Notes: a model not told the origin generated them from the letters alone. A DNA stretch of 64,000 nucleotides from Arthrobacter sp. MYb227 (GCF_002975435.1 NZ_PCPT01000005.1:186001-250000); one strand, 5' to 3'. Shown: positions 28,403 to 37,966, counted from the first letter of the stretch. A program made the numbers and translations.

Positions 28403-29431
28403 TTACTTGATCGGAGTCGGCCCGCTCCCACCGTAGTGTGCGGCAAGCCGATTAAGTCCCTCTTCAATGGAAACTTCCGGTACCCAGTCCAACACCTCTT
28501 GGGTTTCGCGTTGGTCAAACCAATGCGCAGTGGAGAGCTGTTCGGCCAAGAAACGGGTCATGGGAGGCTCGTCGTGGACAAGATTCTTAGCCCCTGCGGC
28601 AAGCCATACTTTCTCAATAACTGAACCAGCACCGCGGGCCAACCAACCCGGAACATTCAGTGTTGGAACAGGTGCACCGCCGGCTTGGCAGATCCCACCG
28701 ATAAGTTCTCCTACCGGGCGTGGTTCAGCGTTTGTGACAACCAGCGCTCGGCCATGGGCCTGATCCATGCGTTCGAGCCCACGAACTATTGCTGCTGCAG
28801 CATTGTCTATGTACGTGGTGTCTATCAGTGCTGTGCCATGATCCAGTAGTGGCAAGCGCCCGGCTTTGGATCGCGCGATAACACGCTCAACAAGTTGGGT
28901 ATCACCCGGTCCCCAGACCACGTGCGGCCGGATCGCGGTGACCCGGAAGGATTCACAGTCTTGGGCGAGCGCATTCAGTTCCCCTGCAGCCTTAGACCGG
29001 GCATAGTTGCCTCGCGCCTGGTGTGGGTTGGCCGGCCAGGCACCCGCGCCAACCAGTGGCTCACCCAGGTGCGCAACAGAAGGGGAAGAAACAAAGACGA
29101 AGTCCGCAACGCCTGCATCTTGTGCCGCCGCCAGCAGATTATTTGTACCGGTGATATTTGTTGCAACAAAATCGTGCCAGGCCCCGGTGAAGGAAACCTT
29201 TGCTGCCAAATGGATGACGGCATCCATGTCGCGGGTAGCGCGGGCCACGGCCTCTGGATCGATTAGCGAGCCAAGTACCTCGTCGGTACCGTTATTCGTT
29301 GAACGGCGCTGAAAGGCACGTACCTGATGCCCCTTGGCACGCAGCAGTTCAGCAACTGCCCCGCCGAGCATGCCACTGGCACCGGTGACCAAGACACGAC
29401 GTGGATTGAATGCTGGAGAACGATTGCTCAT
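28403..29431 (-). CDS. oleD: OleD: NADPH-dependent 2-alkyl-3-ketoacid reductase
   Basis: Third protein of the head-to-head olefin pathway: reduces the 2-alkyl-3-keto fatty acid made by OleA to the beta-hydroxy acid. The 342-residue SDR (extended, 3-beta-HSD-like) has the dinucleotide motif VTGASGMLGGAV near the N-terminus and the catalytic YARSKAAGE (Tyr-x3-Lys). Starting at ATG 29431 it overlaps the oleBC stop by four bases (ATGA), so translation is coupled; upstream starts would overlap oleBC further. In the family the enzyme works in a complex with OleBC. Confidence 0.88.
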   Translation of the reverse strand: MSNRSPAFNPRRVLVTGASGMLGGAVAELLRAKGHQVRAFQRRSTNNGTDEVLGSLIDPEAVARATRDMDAVIHLAAKVSFTGAWHDFVATNITGTNNLLAAAQDAGVADFVFVSSPSVAHLGEPLVGAGAWPANPHQARGNYARSKAAGELNALAQDCESFRVTAIRPHVVWGPGDTQLVERVIARSKAGRLPLLDHGTALIDTTYIDNAAAAIVRGLERMDQAHGRALVVTNAEPRPVGELIGGICQAGGAPVPTLNVPGWLARGAGSVIEKVWLAAGAKNLVHDEPPMTRFLAEQLSTAHWFDQRETQEVLDWVPEVSIEEGLNRLAAHYGGSGPTPIK

Positions 29432-32016
29432 GGATTGCTGATCTTTCCACCGGCTAAGACCAAGGTAGCCCATTGGGCCAGGGCGGCCCTGTCAATCTTG
29501 GAATTATGCCGGATATCTGTGGGCAAGTCCGGGACCACCAACACCGCTGCAATTGTGATGCCTGTTGTGGCTACTGCTTCACGGACACCAGCTGCAAGCG
29601 CTGTGGGGGCGGGTGCCGCGCGGCGTGCCGCAGGGATGGTCTCCATGATGATTACCGCAGCTTGGGTGCCTGCCGGGCCCACGCCTACAAGGGCGGCACG
29701 GCCGGCGCCGGGCACTGATTCGGCTGCTTGCTCACCGGCTACAGGGGTTTTGGGTCCGTATGCAGTATTGAGCACATGTCCAAGGCGTCCCTCGACCCAT
29801 AGTCTTCCCGCGTCATCGAGGTGCCCAACATCGCCGGTGCGGTGCCACCCGGGGATTGAGGTGCTGACCTCTTCGGTGATCCAGAGCTTGTCGTAGCGGT
29901 CCTTGACGTGCGGGGCCCGCACCAAGATCTCACCGGTGATATTTGCGGTGGTGATCGGCGTGGATCCCGCCTGTCCGGAACCATCGAGTGCCGCGATGGC
30001 TACCTGTGCTCCGGCTACAGCGCTGCCCACACAGACTCCATTGCCGGTTCCCGCCGCCCGGATACCAGCTAGGTCAATATCGGTGACGGGAAGTGCTTCG
30101 GTCATTCCATAGGGGGTGTGTACCCGGGCTTGCGGAACCAGAGACTGAACTTCTGCCAAAAGTGGTTCGGGAATGGGTGCCCCGGCAGAAAGCACAAGTG
30201 AGACGTTCCCTAAGGCCTTGCGTTTTGCAGTGTCCAAGGCATTTTGGGTTTTGAGGACATTGGCCAACGCGGCAGGCGAGGCGAAAATGGTAGTGGCCTC
30301 CACTGCTGCCGCTGCATCGGCGAGCGCTGCCGCTGTAAGTGTGCGCGGTGCCGTGACATCCATGTCTGGTGTCACGGAGGTGGCGCCAAGTGCGGGGCCC
30401 AAGAGTGCGAATGGGGCAAATCCTGCAACTAGCGCGGAGCCTGCCTTGAGATCGTAGGTAACCCGTAAGGTATCTCGCATGGCTGCGAGTTGTCGGTGTG
30501 TGTAGACAACGCCCTTGGCCGGTCCGGTGGAGCCGGAGGTGAACAGTACTGCAGCATCGGCATCCGGGTTGGCTGGGGTGAATCCGTGGTCGTGTGCGTT
30601 GGGGGTGCTACCGGCCTTGAGTAAACCTTCAAGTGTGTGTTCCACGCCCAGTAGTTTGGCTTTGGTCGTGGAGAGTGGTTCGGCGGAGATTTTGGTTCCT
30701 GGCCAGCCCAAGAATCTGGCACCTACGAGGGCTCGTTCGATTCCTATGAGGTAGGCGGGTCCGGCGCCGCGAATTGCGCGTCCCAGTCCCTGGGTGCCTA
30801 GCCCGGCATCTGCTACGACTATTACTGCGCCCAAGCGTAGGCAGGCATAGATCAGTGAGGTGAGTTCGATTCCCGGAGGGACCAATAGGTTGACCCGGTC
30901 TCCGGACTTGACCCCGATTCCGGCGAGGCCTCGGGCTAAATCGTTGACCCGGGTGCCTAGCTGTTTCCAGGACAAGGAACGTGGGGGATTGATATCAACT
31001 ACGGCTGTGCTGTCATCGTTGGTGCGTTCATCGAGTTCTGCAAGCATTGGCCGGTACTCGGCAAGTGGTGTGGCACGCTCATTCTTGGTGCTCTTGTGGT
31101 CTTGGGTGAGCCAGTCAAAGATGGGGGTTGCCACGTCCCGATCTTCTTGGACGAGGTGACTGGCGCCTTCGAAGCGGTGAATATCTGCTTGGGGGAGTCG
31201 GGTGGCTAGGTCGCGCAGGTACCGATCTGAGAAAACCGGATCTTTGGGTCCCCAGAGCAGGAGCGCTGGGACCTTGAGGGAGGTGATTCCCTCGGCTATC
31301 TTTTCTAGGGTCGGGCGGCTCGGGTGATCTTCGGTGAAAGGGATATCCGCAACAAAGTTTGCCACTCCGCTACGCTGACCGGCACTGGTGTAGGGAGCCA
31401 TGTAGGCCGTGCGGACTTCTGGTTTCAGGGCTGGTTGGGCAAGAGCATGGGTGGTGCGCAGGAATGCTGTGGTCCCTTGGGTGCCCCAAGAATGTACTGC
31501 GGGGTGAGTAGCTAGCTTGAGGGCTGCCGGTAGTTCAAAACCGGCGGGATGTACCGCCGTATTTGTTAGCACCACGTTTGTCAGCTGGTCTTGGTGGTCT
31601 AAGGCCCAGCCTAGGGAGATTAGTCCGCCCCAGTCATGTCCCACGCTGGTGACCGGTCCGGAAAGTTTCAGGGCGTTGGTGAAATCGTTGAGGTCGTTGA
31701 CTCGGTCTGCCAGACGGCGGAAGTTGCCGGTGCGGGAGGAGAAACCCATGTCTAGCTGATCCACCGCAACCACGCGCCAGGGGAGTTTGTTTTCGGCTAC
31801 ATGCGTGAAAAGGCTTCGCCAGAGGTAAGACCAGGTGGGGTTTCCGTGTACGCACAACAAGGTGCCTTGTGCAGTGATCCCTGCTTGGGCTAATTCTTCG
31901 GCATTATCTAGGTAATGCCAGTTGTGGCTGGTGTTAGGTTCATCCACCGAGGACGTGGAAGAGACCTGAAGATTCTTTGAATAGTTGGTTTTGACGCCGG
32001 GGTAAATCTCGCTCAC
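29428..32016 (-). CDS. oleBC: OleBC fusion: beta-lactone decarboxylase plus beta-lactone synthetase
   Basis: An 862-residue fusion of two olefin-pathway enzymes. Residues ~1-310 are an alpha/beta hydrolase of the haloalkane-dehalogenase type (OleB) with HGNPTWSYLWR, the nucleophile motif GHDWGG and a C-terminal GASHLVQEDR. The rest is an acyl-adenylate-forming domain (OleC) with LFTSGSTGPAKGVVYTHRQ and YGMTEALPV. OleC makes a beta-lactone from the hydroxy acid and OleB decarboxylates it to a cis-olefin. GTG 32016 is favoured: GGAG is eight bases before it and it overlaps the oleA stop (GTGA). The fused form is typical of actinobacteria such as Micrococcus. Confidence 0.9.
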   Translation of the reverse strand: MSEIYPGVKTNYSKNLQVSSTSSVDEPNTSHNWHYLDNAEELAQAGITAQGTLLCVHGNPTWSYLWRSLFTHVAENKLPWRVVAVDQLDMGFSSRTGNFRRLADRVNDLNDFTNALKLSGPVTSVGHDWGGLISLGWALDHQDQLTNVVLTNTAVHPAGFELPAALKLATHPAVHSWGTQGTTAFLRTTHALAQPALKPEVRTAYMAPYTSAGQRSGVANFVADIPFTEDHPSRPTLEKIAEGITSLKVPALLLWGPKDPVFSDRYLRDLATRLPQADIHRFEGASHLVQEDRDVATPIFDWLTQDHKSTKNERATPLAEYRPMLAELDERTNDDSTAVVDINPPRSLSWKQLGTRVNDLARGLAGIGVKSGDRVNLLVPPGIELTSLIYACLRLGAVIVVADAGLGTQGLGRAIRGAGPAYLIGIERALVGARFLGWPGTKISAEPLSTTKAKLLGVEHTLEGLLKAGSTPNAHDHGFTPANPDADAAVLFTSGSTGPAKGVVYTHRQLAAMRDTLRVTYDLKAGSALVAGFAPFALLGPALGATSVTPDMDVTAPRTLTAAALADAAAAVEATTIFASPAALANVLKTQNALDTAKRKALGNVSLVLSAGAPIPEPLLAEVQSLVPQARVHTPYGMTEALPVTDIDLAGIRAAGTGNGVCVGSAVAGAQVAIAALDGSGQAGSTPITTANITGEILVRAPHVKDRYDKLWITEEVSTSIPGWHRTGDVGHLDDAGRLWVEGRLGHVLNTAYGPKTPVAGEQAAESVPGAGRAALVGVGPAGTQAAVIIMETIPAARRAAPAPTALAAGVREAVATTGITIAAVLVVPDLPTDIRHNSKIDRAALAQWATLVLAGGKISNP

Positions 32017-33038
32017 CAGATGAGCTCCATCATTGCTGTGTTCAGTCCCGAGCCAACGCCCATGCAGAGCACACGATCGCCGGGTTTCAGGGTCTTGGCT
32101 TCCTGAGCCAACGTCATGGGTAGAGAAGCGGGGCCTACGTTTCCCCATTTGGGGAACGTAATGGGCACTCGATCCCGAACCAAGCCAACGGCCTTGATAA
32201 TGGCATTTGTATAGGAATTGGAGACTTGGTGGGTTACGTACCTATCCATGGACTTCCAGTCCCAGCCGGTTTGGTGTGCCTCATCCCAAGCATCAACCAC
32301 TAATTCCAAGCCGTTATCCAGCAACCCCTTGGTGTCGGTATACATGCCTGCCGGGCCACCAACACACAGTTCGTGGTGTTCGGTTCCTGCACGTGCGACA
32401 CCGCCAAGAATTTTGTGTGCACCGGGGTGCGCGTCGGCCGGACCAATGACCGCCGCGGCCGCACCCGATCCCAAAGTCAGTGTTGCAAATTCGCGTAAGT
32501 AATCTTCGCGCGTTGAATCTTCGGCATTGAGCCTGGCAAATGTTGTTTCCTGAGTCGGTTGGGCATCTTCTCCGGCAACCACCAAGGCGTATTTGATCTG
32601 GCCAGAATCGATCATATTTGCAGCCAAGGTCATGCCATTGACGAACCCGAGGCAGGCATTTGCAACATCGAAGTTCATGGCCGAAGAGGGCAGCCCAAGT
32701 TCATGGTGAACGCGCGAGGCAACCGAAGGTTCAAGGTTTCTGCGTGTCACAGAGGTATTGATGAGCAACCCAATTTGGGAGGCGTCGATTCCGGCCTCGG
32801 CCAATGCCTTGCCACCGGCTTCAATAGCTGCATCATCAAAGGTTGTGCCCTGGCTCCACCATCGGCGTTCCACCACTCCGGCCACGCGTTCAAGGAGCTT
32901 TCGCGAAAGCTTCAGTCGTTTCAGGCTCGGGGCTAAACGCTGATCAAACTCTGCTGAGGTGAGCACTACGGGGGCTTGCACGCTTGTGACTGCCATCAGA
33001 GCCGCATTATTGTGCCTAAACGTTGCGTTGCCGTTCAA
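32013..33038 (-). CDS. oleA: OleA: fatty acyl-CoA condensing enzyme
   Basis: Thiolase-superfamily enzyme (KAS III-like) that joins two fatty acyl-CoA molecules head to head to give a 2-alkyl-3-ketoacid. The 341-residue protein has the active-site Cys in FDVANACLGFVNG, His in THQVSNSYT and Asn in GNVGPASLPM. The TTG at 33038 is chosen over ATG 32996 because GAAGG lies seven bases before it and because the residues NATFRHNNAAL align with the usual OleA N-terminus. It is first in a three-gene coupled operon, and its product defines the chain length. Confidence 0.88.
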   Translation of the reverse strand: MNGNATFRHNNAALMAVTSVQAPVVLTSAEFDQRLAPSLKRLKLSRKLLERVAGVVERRWWSQGTTFDDAAIEAGGKALAEAGIDASQIGLLINTSVTRRNLEPSVASRVHHELGLPSSAMNFDVANACLGFVNGMTLAANMIDSGQIKYALVVAGEDAQPTQETTFARLNAEDSTREDYLREFATLTLGSGAAAAVIGPADAHPGAHKILGGVARAGTEHHELCVGGPAGMYTDTKGLLDNGLELVVDAWDEAHQTGWDWKSMDRYVTHQVSNSYTNAIIKAVGLVRDRVPITFPKWGNVGPASLPMTLAQEAKTLKPGDRVLCMGVGSGLNTAMMELIW

Positions 33039-33446
33039 AATCTAGCCTTCGTGTCGGAGCTTCATGCCGGTACCGGCACCCTGAGAAACGATCATTCGAG
33101 ACAAAAACTCGTCAACCGATAGGAATCCCTCCCCTTACCGTATTACCTCCCGGCGGTGTAGCTCACATTGATGCCTTCAAAAGCATATTTAAAGAAACGA
33201 TTGAAGCACTCAGAAATTATCGTTGAATTATTGATAATCCCTTGTCAACGAGAAGATCGTTGAATTTTTTGACAGTATTTTTAGGCTCTTCAGTTCTCGC
33301 GGGGTTTCCCTAAGAGCCAACACGAAAATGATGTGTTGTCGCCACAGCGTTCATGATCTTCGGGGGATGCAGATCATAAGAAGGAAGGCGGGGGCGCTTA
33401 GGCCAGCATTGAAAATGCGTCAGGAAGAGTCCTCGCTAGATAATCT
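33039..33446. other. Non-coding stretch upstream of oleA
   Basis: About 400 bp with no supportable gene. It should contain the ole promoter on the minus strand. No clear hairpin or operator was seen. Confidence 0.4.
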
Positions 33447-33633
33447 CTAGGCGGATTCCGAGTTTTCATCTTTGCACTGCCTCAATAGCCAGAATCCCAC
33501 AATCGCAAAGATTCGTATCACTAGCGTGGCTAAAGCAACGACTAACTCCGACCGCCAGGCAGCGTCATGATGTATCCCAGCGAAAATGGGTGTGATCAGC
33601 ATGGCTGAGATCTTATATCCCAGATACGTTGAG
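33447..33633 (-). pseudogene. Truncated tandem copy of the upstream membrane-protein gene
   Basis: From about 33617 down to the stop at 33447 the frame reads YKISAMLITPIFAGIHH and ELVVALATLVIRI. This parallels YVIAFILIAPIFVGYTSH and ESVVAATTVAAAL at the C-terminal end of the gene just upstream, and the nucleotide match is also clear (ATGCTGATCACACCCATTTT against ATACTGATCGCACCCATATT). Only the last ~55 residues are present, beginning right after the upstream stop codon. It may be a decayed tandem duplicate; an internal ATG at 33602 could still give a small membrane peptide. Confidence 0.6.
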
Positions 33634-34359
33634 TCAAGCGCGCTGCTTGCGTAGTGCCATGGCCGAGGCAATAAGGGCAGTAAGAGCAGCGGCTACGGTT
33701 GTTGCGGCAACAACGCTTTCGGCCCATGGTGTCGTATCGTGCGAGGTGTAACCGACGAATATGGGTGCGATCAGTATAAAAGCAATCACATAGCCAACCG
33801 TTGTTGATCCCATCAATAGCAAGCACCCGATGGCTGCTGCCGGTGCCCGGCCCCACCAAAGAACGGTCAAGGCCAGGCCAGCAAATGACGCGATTGCTCC
33901 CAATATTCCCAAGTACTGCAGGACGCTGGGAGATCCAATAGCTCCGGATAAAATGACGTGGAGTGAACTGATTCCAAACCAGGCCACAACCACAGCGCTC
34001 AACACATATTCGATGAGAATACGTTGTCTTGGAGCACCCTTTGTTTGAGCTAATACCCCAAACGTCAGACTGATCATGCCAAGTGTCAGAAGAAACTTGG
34101 CAAGAGAATACTGTTCGGTCACCGACCCATAGTTCACCCAGGACCCGGAGGGAAAGAAGTAGTCGTACCTGTGGTCTTCGGCAAAGCTTATATTCTCTGG
34201 TTCCGATTCGACAAGCGTCACCCAGCGCTGCAACGACGCCGCTTGTTGCAACACCGAAGCAGCCAGAAACAAAGCCGCAGTTAGCAGAAGAGACACGCTA
34301 GAAAGCCAGTGAATCTTGCGTTGGCGGGTTACATCACCGGTTCTCGGAGTAGCTGACAT
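33634..34359 (-). CDS. Unknown integral membrane protein
   Basis: A 241-residue protein with about six hydrophobic segments. The first (VSLLLTAALFLAASVLQQA) is followed by a ~45-residue hydrophilic extracytoplasmic loop containing HRYDYFFPSGSWVNYG; the rest are close together. No family is recognised. ATG 34359; no strong ribosome binding site. It is followed by the partial duplicate of its own 3' end and has the divergent RloA gene on the other side. Confidence 0.7.
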   Translation of the reverse strand: MSATPRTGDVTRQRKIHWLSSVSLLLTAALFLAASVLQQAASLQRWVTLVESEPENISFAEDHRYDYFFPSGSWVNYGSVTEQYSLAKFLLTLGMISLTFGVLAQTKGAPRQRILIEYVLSAVVVAWFGISSLHVILSGAIGSPSVLQYLGILGAIASFAGLALTVLWWGRAPAAAIGCLLLMGSTTVGYVIAFILIAPIFVGYTSHDTTPWAESVVAATTVAAALTALIASAMALRKQRA

Positions 34360-34562
34360 GAGCCAACGCTAGCAATCCCTTGGTAAGAGTCAACGGCTCG
34401 GTGAAGCAGGGGACGTTATTTGAGGGCTTTTAACGAGTAACGGAAGAGTCTGATAGGTGAAGTTTTACATGGGAGGGAAGGTGCCAAGTATGATTTTTAT
34501 ACCGAGACGTATGAATTATACGATTTCCATCAACATTGGACCGCTTAGGATAAGATGCAAAC

Positions 34563-35897
34563 ATGTTGATGCTCAACTTCACCGTTTCCAACCACAAGAG
34601 CCTTCGTGATGAATGCGTATTAGAGTTCACGCGCCCAAGCTTTCGACGACTCAAGCCGGTTGGTGATGAAAGTTGGAATGAACTTGTCTACCCAGTACTA
34701 GGAATTTTTGGACCTAATGCATCCGGAAAGTCCACGATCATTGATGCAATCAACTATGCGCGATCAGCCATCAAATACTCGTCAACGTCGTGGCAACAAC
34801 AACCCGACATGATCCATGTTCCGTTCGCACTTGACGATGACACAGTGCAGGGAAATAGTACATACGAATTTGACTGGGTACTTGACGGAACTCGTTATAA
34901 GTACGGCTTCGCGGTTTCTCCTCAGGGAATTGAAAAAGAGTGGCTATTTGATTTGCCGCGCTCGCGGTGGAGAGCCCTTATTGAGCGTGACACCGTTTCG
35001 CACGAGCCAAACCAAATTCGTTTCAAAAGCAAGGATGGTCTGACCGCTGTCACCCGAAGAGAGCTCATCCTATCGAGAGCTCTGCTGCTGGAGCATACGG
35101 AGCTTACGAAGATCGGCCAATCGCTTATTGAAGGTATCGAGTTAGCTCCATTTGGTGACACAAACCGAGAACGGCGACTAGCAAGTATCACCGAGTCACT
35201 GTTGCAACAAGAAATGAGTTTTGACGATCTAACAACACTTCTACAAGTGGCGGATATTGGGGTCCACTCGGTTGCAGTGAAGGAAGATCATGCGCCACCC
35301 GAAGCGTTGCGATTAATGAAATTGTTTGCACAACTTGTGGATTCTGAATCTCAGGAACCGGGAGTCGAAAAGCCTCAACTGAGAATCAAACCTTTGGAAT
35401 CCGACGCTGTCATGCGTACCTTAGAATTTGTTCATAAAGGCAAGAAGAATGATCCTCGTGCATTTGGAATTCACGAGGAAAGTGCGGGGACCATTGTTTG
35501 GCTCTCACTCATTACGCCTGCGATTGAAACCTTGCGCTATGGAGGACTTCTTGTAGTCGATGAAGTTGATAATAGCCTCCACTCACATTTGGTTGAACTC
35601 GTAATTTCACTTTTTTTGGATCCGGAGATTAACGGTCGCGGAGCACAGCTGTTGTTTACAAGCCACGACACGAACCTCCTCTCTCCTGAATCGGGATTTG
35701 AGCTGGAAGCAGAACAAGTTTGGTTTGCAGACAAGGGTGCTGATGGCGCTTCGGAAGTGTATTCCCTTGCTGATTTTCCGCATCCAAAGGATGCCAATAT
35801 TGAGCGCCGCTATTTGGCAGGGCGGTATGGCGCGGTACCTCGTACTGCGCCAAGCCTTTTAGCTAGGGTAATCAGCGCCAAAGGGAGTGTTTCTTAG
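34563..35897 (+). CDS. RloA/AbiLi-like AAA ATPase
   Basis: A 444-residue ATPase of the AAA15/21, SMC/ABC-like group found in abortive-infection and restriction-linked loci. Walker A GPNASGKS is at ~49-56. The ABC-like region SAGTIVWLSL precedes Walker B LLVVDEVDNS (~338-347), and the switch His follows in LLFTSHDTNLL. It starts MLMLNFTVSNHKSLRDE, as these proteins do. Its stop overlaps the GTG of the next gene by one base (TAGTG), a sign of coupled translation and a fixed pair. In the AbiL and related PARIS-type systems the ATPase is thought to sense infection and hold or release a partner effector; that role here is inferred. Confidence 0.88.
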   Translation: MLMLNFTVSNHKSLRDECVLEFTRPSFRRLKPVGDESWNELVYPVLGIFGPNASGKSTIIDAINYARSAIKYSSTSWQQQPDMIHVPFALDDDTVQGNSTYEFDWVLDGTRYKYGFAVSPQGIEKEWLFDLPRSRWRALIERDTVSHEPNQIRFKSKDGLTAVTRRELILSRALLLEHTELTKIGQSLIEGIELAPFGDTNRERRLASITESLLQQEMSFDDLTTLLQVADIGVHSVAVKEDHAPPEALRLMKLFAQLVDSESQEPGVEKPQLRIKPLESDAVMRTLEFVHKGKKNDPRAFGIHEESAGTIVWLSLITPAIETLRYGGLLVVDEVDNSLHSHLVELVISLFLDPEINGRGAQLLFTSHDTNLLSPESGFELEAEQVWFADKGADGASEVYSLADFPHPKDANIERRYLAGRYGAVPRTAPSLLARVISAKGSVS

Positions 35898-36466
35898 TGG
35901 CACGACGGAAGCGGACAGAGAAGAAGCGAATTCTCATTTGTACCGAAGGCACCGAAACTGAACCACAATATATTGAATCGCTGATCCAGGCGCTAGGAAC
36001 CTCTGGAGAATCGGTATCTGTTAGTACCGTAGGAGTAGGAAAAGACCCTCTAAAAATCGTTGAGAAATGTGTCCATAAATTGGAGACCGCCAAAAATCCT
36101 TTTGACATGGGGGTCTGTCTCATCGATTTGGATCAGCACGCGACGCTGAATTCAGCCATCAAACTGGCCGAAAATCATGGCATCGAAATTGTTGTTTCGA
36201 ATCTAAAATTTGAGGTTTGGTTACTTTGGCATGTGAGCTCAAGAACAGCTTTTTTCGGTTCAAAGCAATTGGATCGCATGATGACTGAGAATAAAATTCT
36301 GGAGAACGGAAAGCATTTGTCAACAAAATTTCCGGTAGAAAATTACCCGCAAGCCTGCGCCGTAGCGTACCGAGCTGACCCTGAACTCAAACCGGGCAGG
36401 CGAGGGCCGAATTCGTCCACGTCAATGCCGTGGCTTATTGATCTCCTGACTGGCAAAAACGCATAA
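35897..36466 (+). CDS. RloB/AbiLii-like protein
   Basis: A 189-residue member of the RloB family (TOPRIM-like fold). The N-terminal ILICTEGTETEPQYIE carries the conserved Glu, followed by CLIDLDQH with its acidic pair and SNLKFEVWLLWHV, the family's most typical motif. The C-terminal PNSSTSMPWLIDLL also fits. GTG at 35897 is directly linked to the upstream ATPase. In AbiL, the two proteins together stop phage growth by an abortive mechanism. Nuclease activity is plausible from the fold but unproven. Confidence 0.86.
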   Translation: MARRKRTEKKRILICTEGTETEPQYIESLIQALGTSGESVSVSTVGVGKDPLKIVEKCVHKLETAKNPFDMGVCLIDLDQHATLNSAIKLAENHGIEIVVSNLKFEVWLLWHVSSRTAFFGSKQLDRMMTENKILENGKHLSTKFPVENYPQACAVAYRADPELKPGRRGPNSSTSMPWLIDLLTGKNA

Positions 36467-36601
36467 AATTATGTACCAAGTCGCCTATTCCGTTGTTTCA
36501 GACAGGCTTGTTGGAAGCGAATGATTCATCAGATTCAAAGCGATACGATTAATTGCATCGTTGCCAGCGATGGTGGGACCCGAACAGAGGAGAATCCGAC
36601 A

Positions 36602-37912
36602 GTGATCGCTAGTGAAAAGGGGATCGTGCCGGTTTGGGCACTTTCAACTGAGGTGACAACCGTTTCAAGTGTTCTCGATAACGAAGGCATGAGCGCAGAC
36701 CGGTTGGCAGAATTAAGGACTGTTTTGGCAACGCTGGCCGGATCTCCGATTGCGACACTTGAAGCTCACCCCATCTTGACGAAAAGCGAACGAAGCAACG
36801 GCATCCTCCTGCATGCTTCAAGTCCACTTGCCAAGCAACTTACATTTTTGGTTTCGCAAACGGGCAAAGTAACTCCCCAAACTATGAATGTAGGCAACTC
36901 CGGGGAAGTTTTATATCGCATGGTAGTGCCAGCAAAGGTCGCAGCTCAAATGAGCCAAGGGCTGATCAAGCCTATGACTTCGAAAGCTGTAGCTGGTGGA
37001 ATCTACAGTGCACTTCGTAATTCAACGGGTATTGCCGCAAAGGCTACATTCGTACCGGTAACTGGCAGTGCCGCGGCCGGTGCAGCTAGTGGAACTGCCG
37101 TAACGGCCGGTGCCACCATAGCTGGTGCGAGTGCCCTGACTGTGGCGGCTCCCTTGGTCTTGATGGCCGTCGCGGTGAGTATCAGCGCACACGCCGAGCA
37201 CCAACGGCAGCAGGCCATAGAACGAATCACTGATCTTTTAGAGCAGCTACACGAGGACAAGCTCGACGATGAACGCAGCCTCCTTGACGGTTGTCGGGAT
37301 GCTATCGAGAAAGCTACCTCAGTTCTTTTGGACCAAGGAAAAATTGGCCTTTCGTTGGGCCTGGATTCCTCATCGTTCGCCATCAGTTCCGCTATAGAAC
37401 GTACCAAACGTCGGCTTGGAAAATGGCAGACCGCGATTGCCGCACTTCCCGAGGGGCCAGTGGAGATTGCCGTACTGACAAAGTCATTCCCGGGAATAGA
37501 AGCCGAGGGAGGGGTTTTCAGAGCTCATCTGGAACTAGCGAAGCTTGCTATTGCGCTCAAGCGGCGGGTGCTTGTGCTTCAGGCCGTGGATCATGCTCAA
37601 TTGGATGATGAGACTAATCTTTTCACGAGCTTTATCGGTTCACTGCGAGAAGATGACAGGAAAATTGATGAACTTGAAGCCGGCATAAATTCGGTGCTGC
37701 TGCGACTCTCGACACTTGAACTCAAACGTAATGGTGGATTCCGCAACATATTGTTTACCCCGGGAGAAGTTGACGAACTACTAAGGGTTTCTTATCGCCT
37801 TCGTGCGCTCGGGGATCACATTGAATTTCCAGCGCAGCAGTCCGACATCGCTATTGAAATTGAACGTGATAACGACGGGTCGCTCACTGTATTTCCTGCG
37901 GTCTCCGCTTAG
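36602..37912 (+). CDS. Unknown protein with hydrophobic Gly/Ala-rich segment, downstream of RloAB
   Basis: I do not recognise this family. GTG 36602 is preferred, since GAGGAG lies nine bases upstream; ATG 36521 in the same frame gives 27 more residues but has poorer spacing. The 436 residues contain a mixed N-terminal domain (~1-125), a long Gly/Ala/Thr segment leading into a membrane-like helix (LTVAAPLVLMAVAVSISAH, ~180-198), then charged amphipathic helices (QQAIERITDLLEQLHEDKL) and an acidic C-terminal part. The layout suggests a membrane-inserting or pore-forming helix flanked by soluble domains. It lies ~135 bp after rloB on the same strand and could be a third part of the defence locus, or independent. 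Confidence 0.72.
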   Translation: MIASEKGIVPVWALSTEVTTVSSVLDNEGMSADRLAELRTVLATLAGSPIATLEAHPILTKSERSNGILLHASSPLAKQLTFLVSQTGKVTPQTMNVGNSGEVLYRMVVPAKVAAQMSQGLIKPMTSKAVAGGIYSALRNSTGIAAKATFVPVTGSAAAGAASGTAVTAGATIAGASALTVAAPLVLMAVAVSISAHAEHQRQQAIERITDLLEQLHEDKLDDERSLLDGCRDAIEKATSVLLDQGKIGLSLGLDSSSFAISSAIERTKRRLGKWQTAIAALPEGPVEIAVLTKSFPGIEAEGGVFRAHLELAKLAIALKRRVLVLQAVDHAQLDDETNLFTSFIGSLREDDRKIDELEAGINSVLLRLSTLELKRNGGFRNILFTPGEVDELLRVSYRLRALGDHIEFPAQQSDIAIEIERDNDGSLTVFPAVSA

Positions 37913-37966
37913 ACCCCTCCGAAGAATGGAGCGCGTGTTCGGGTTGGCAGACAAAGTGGCCCAGAT

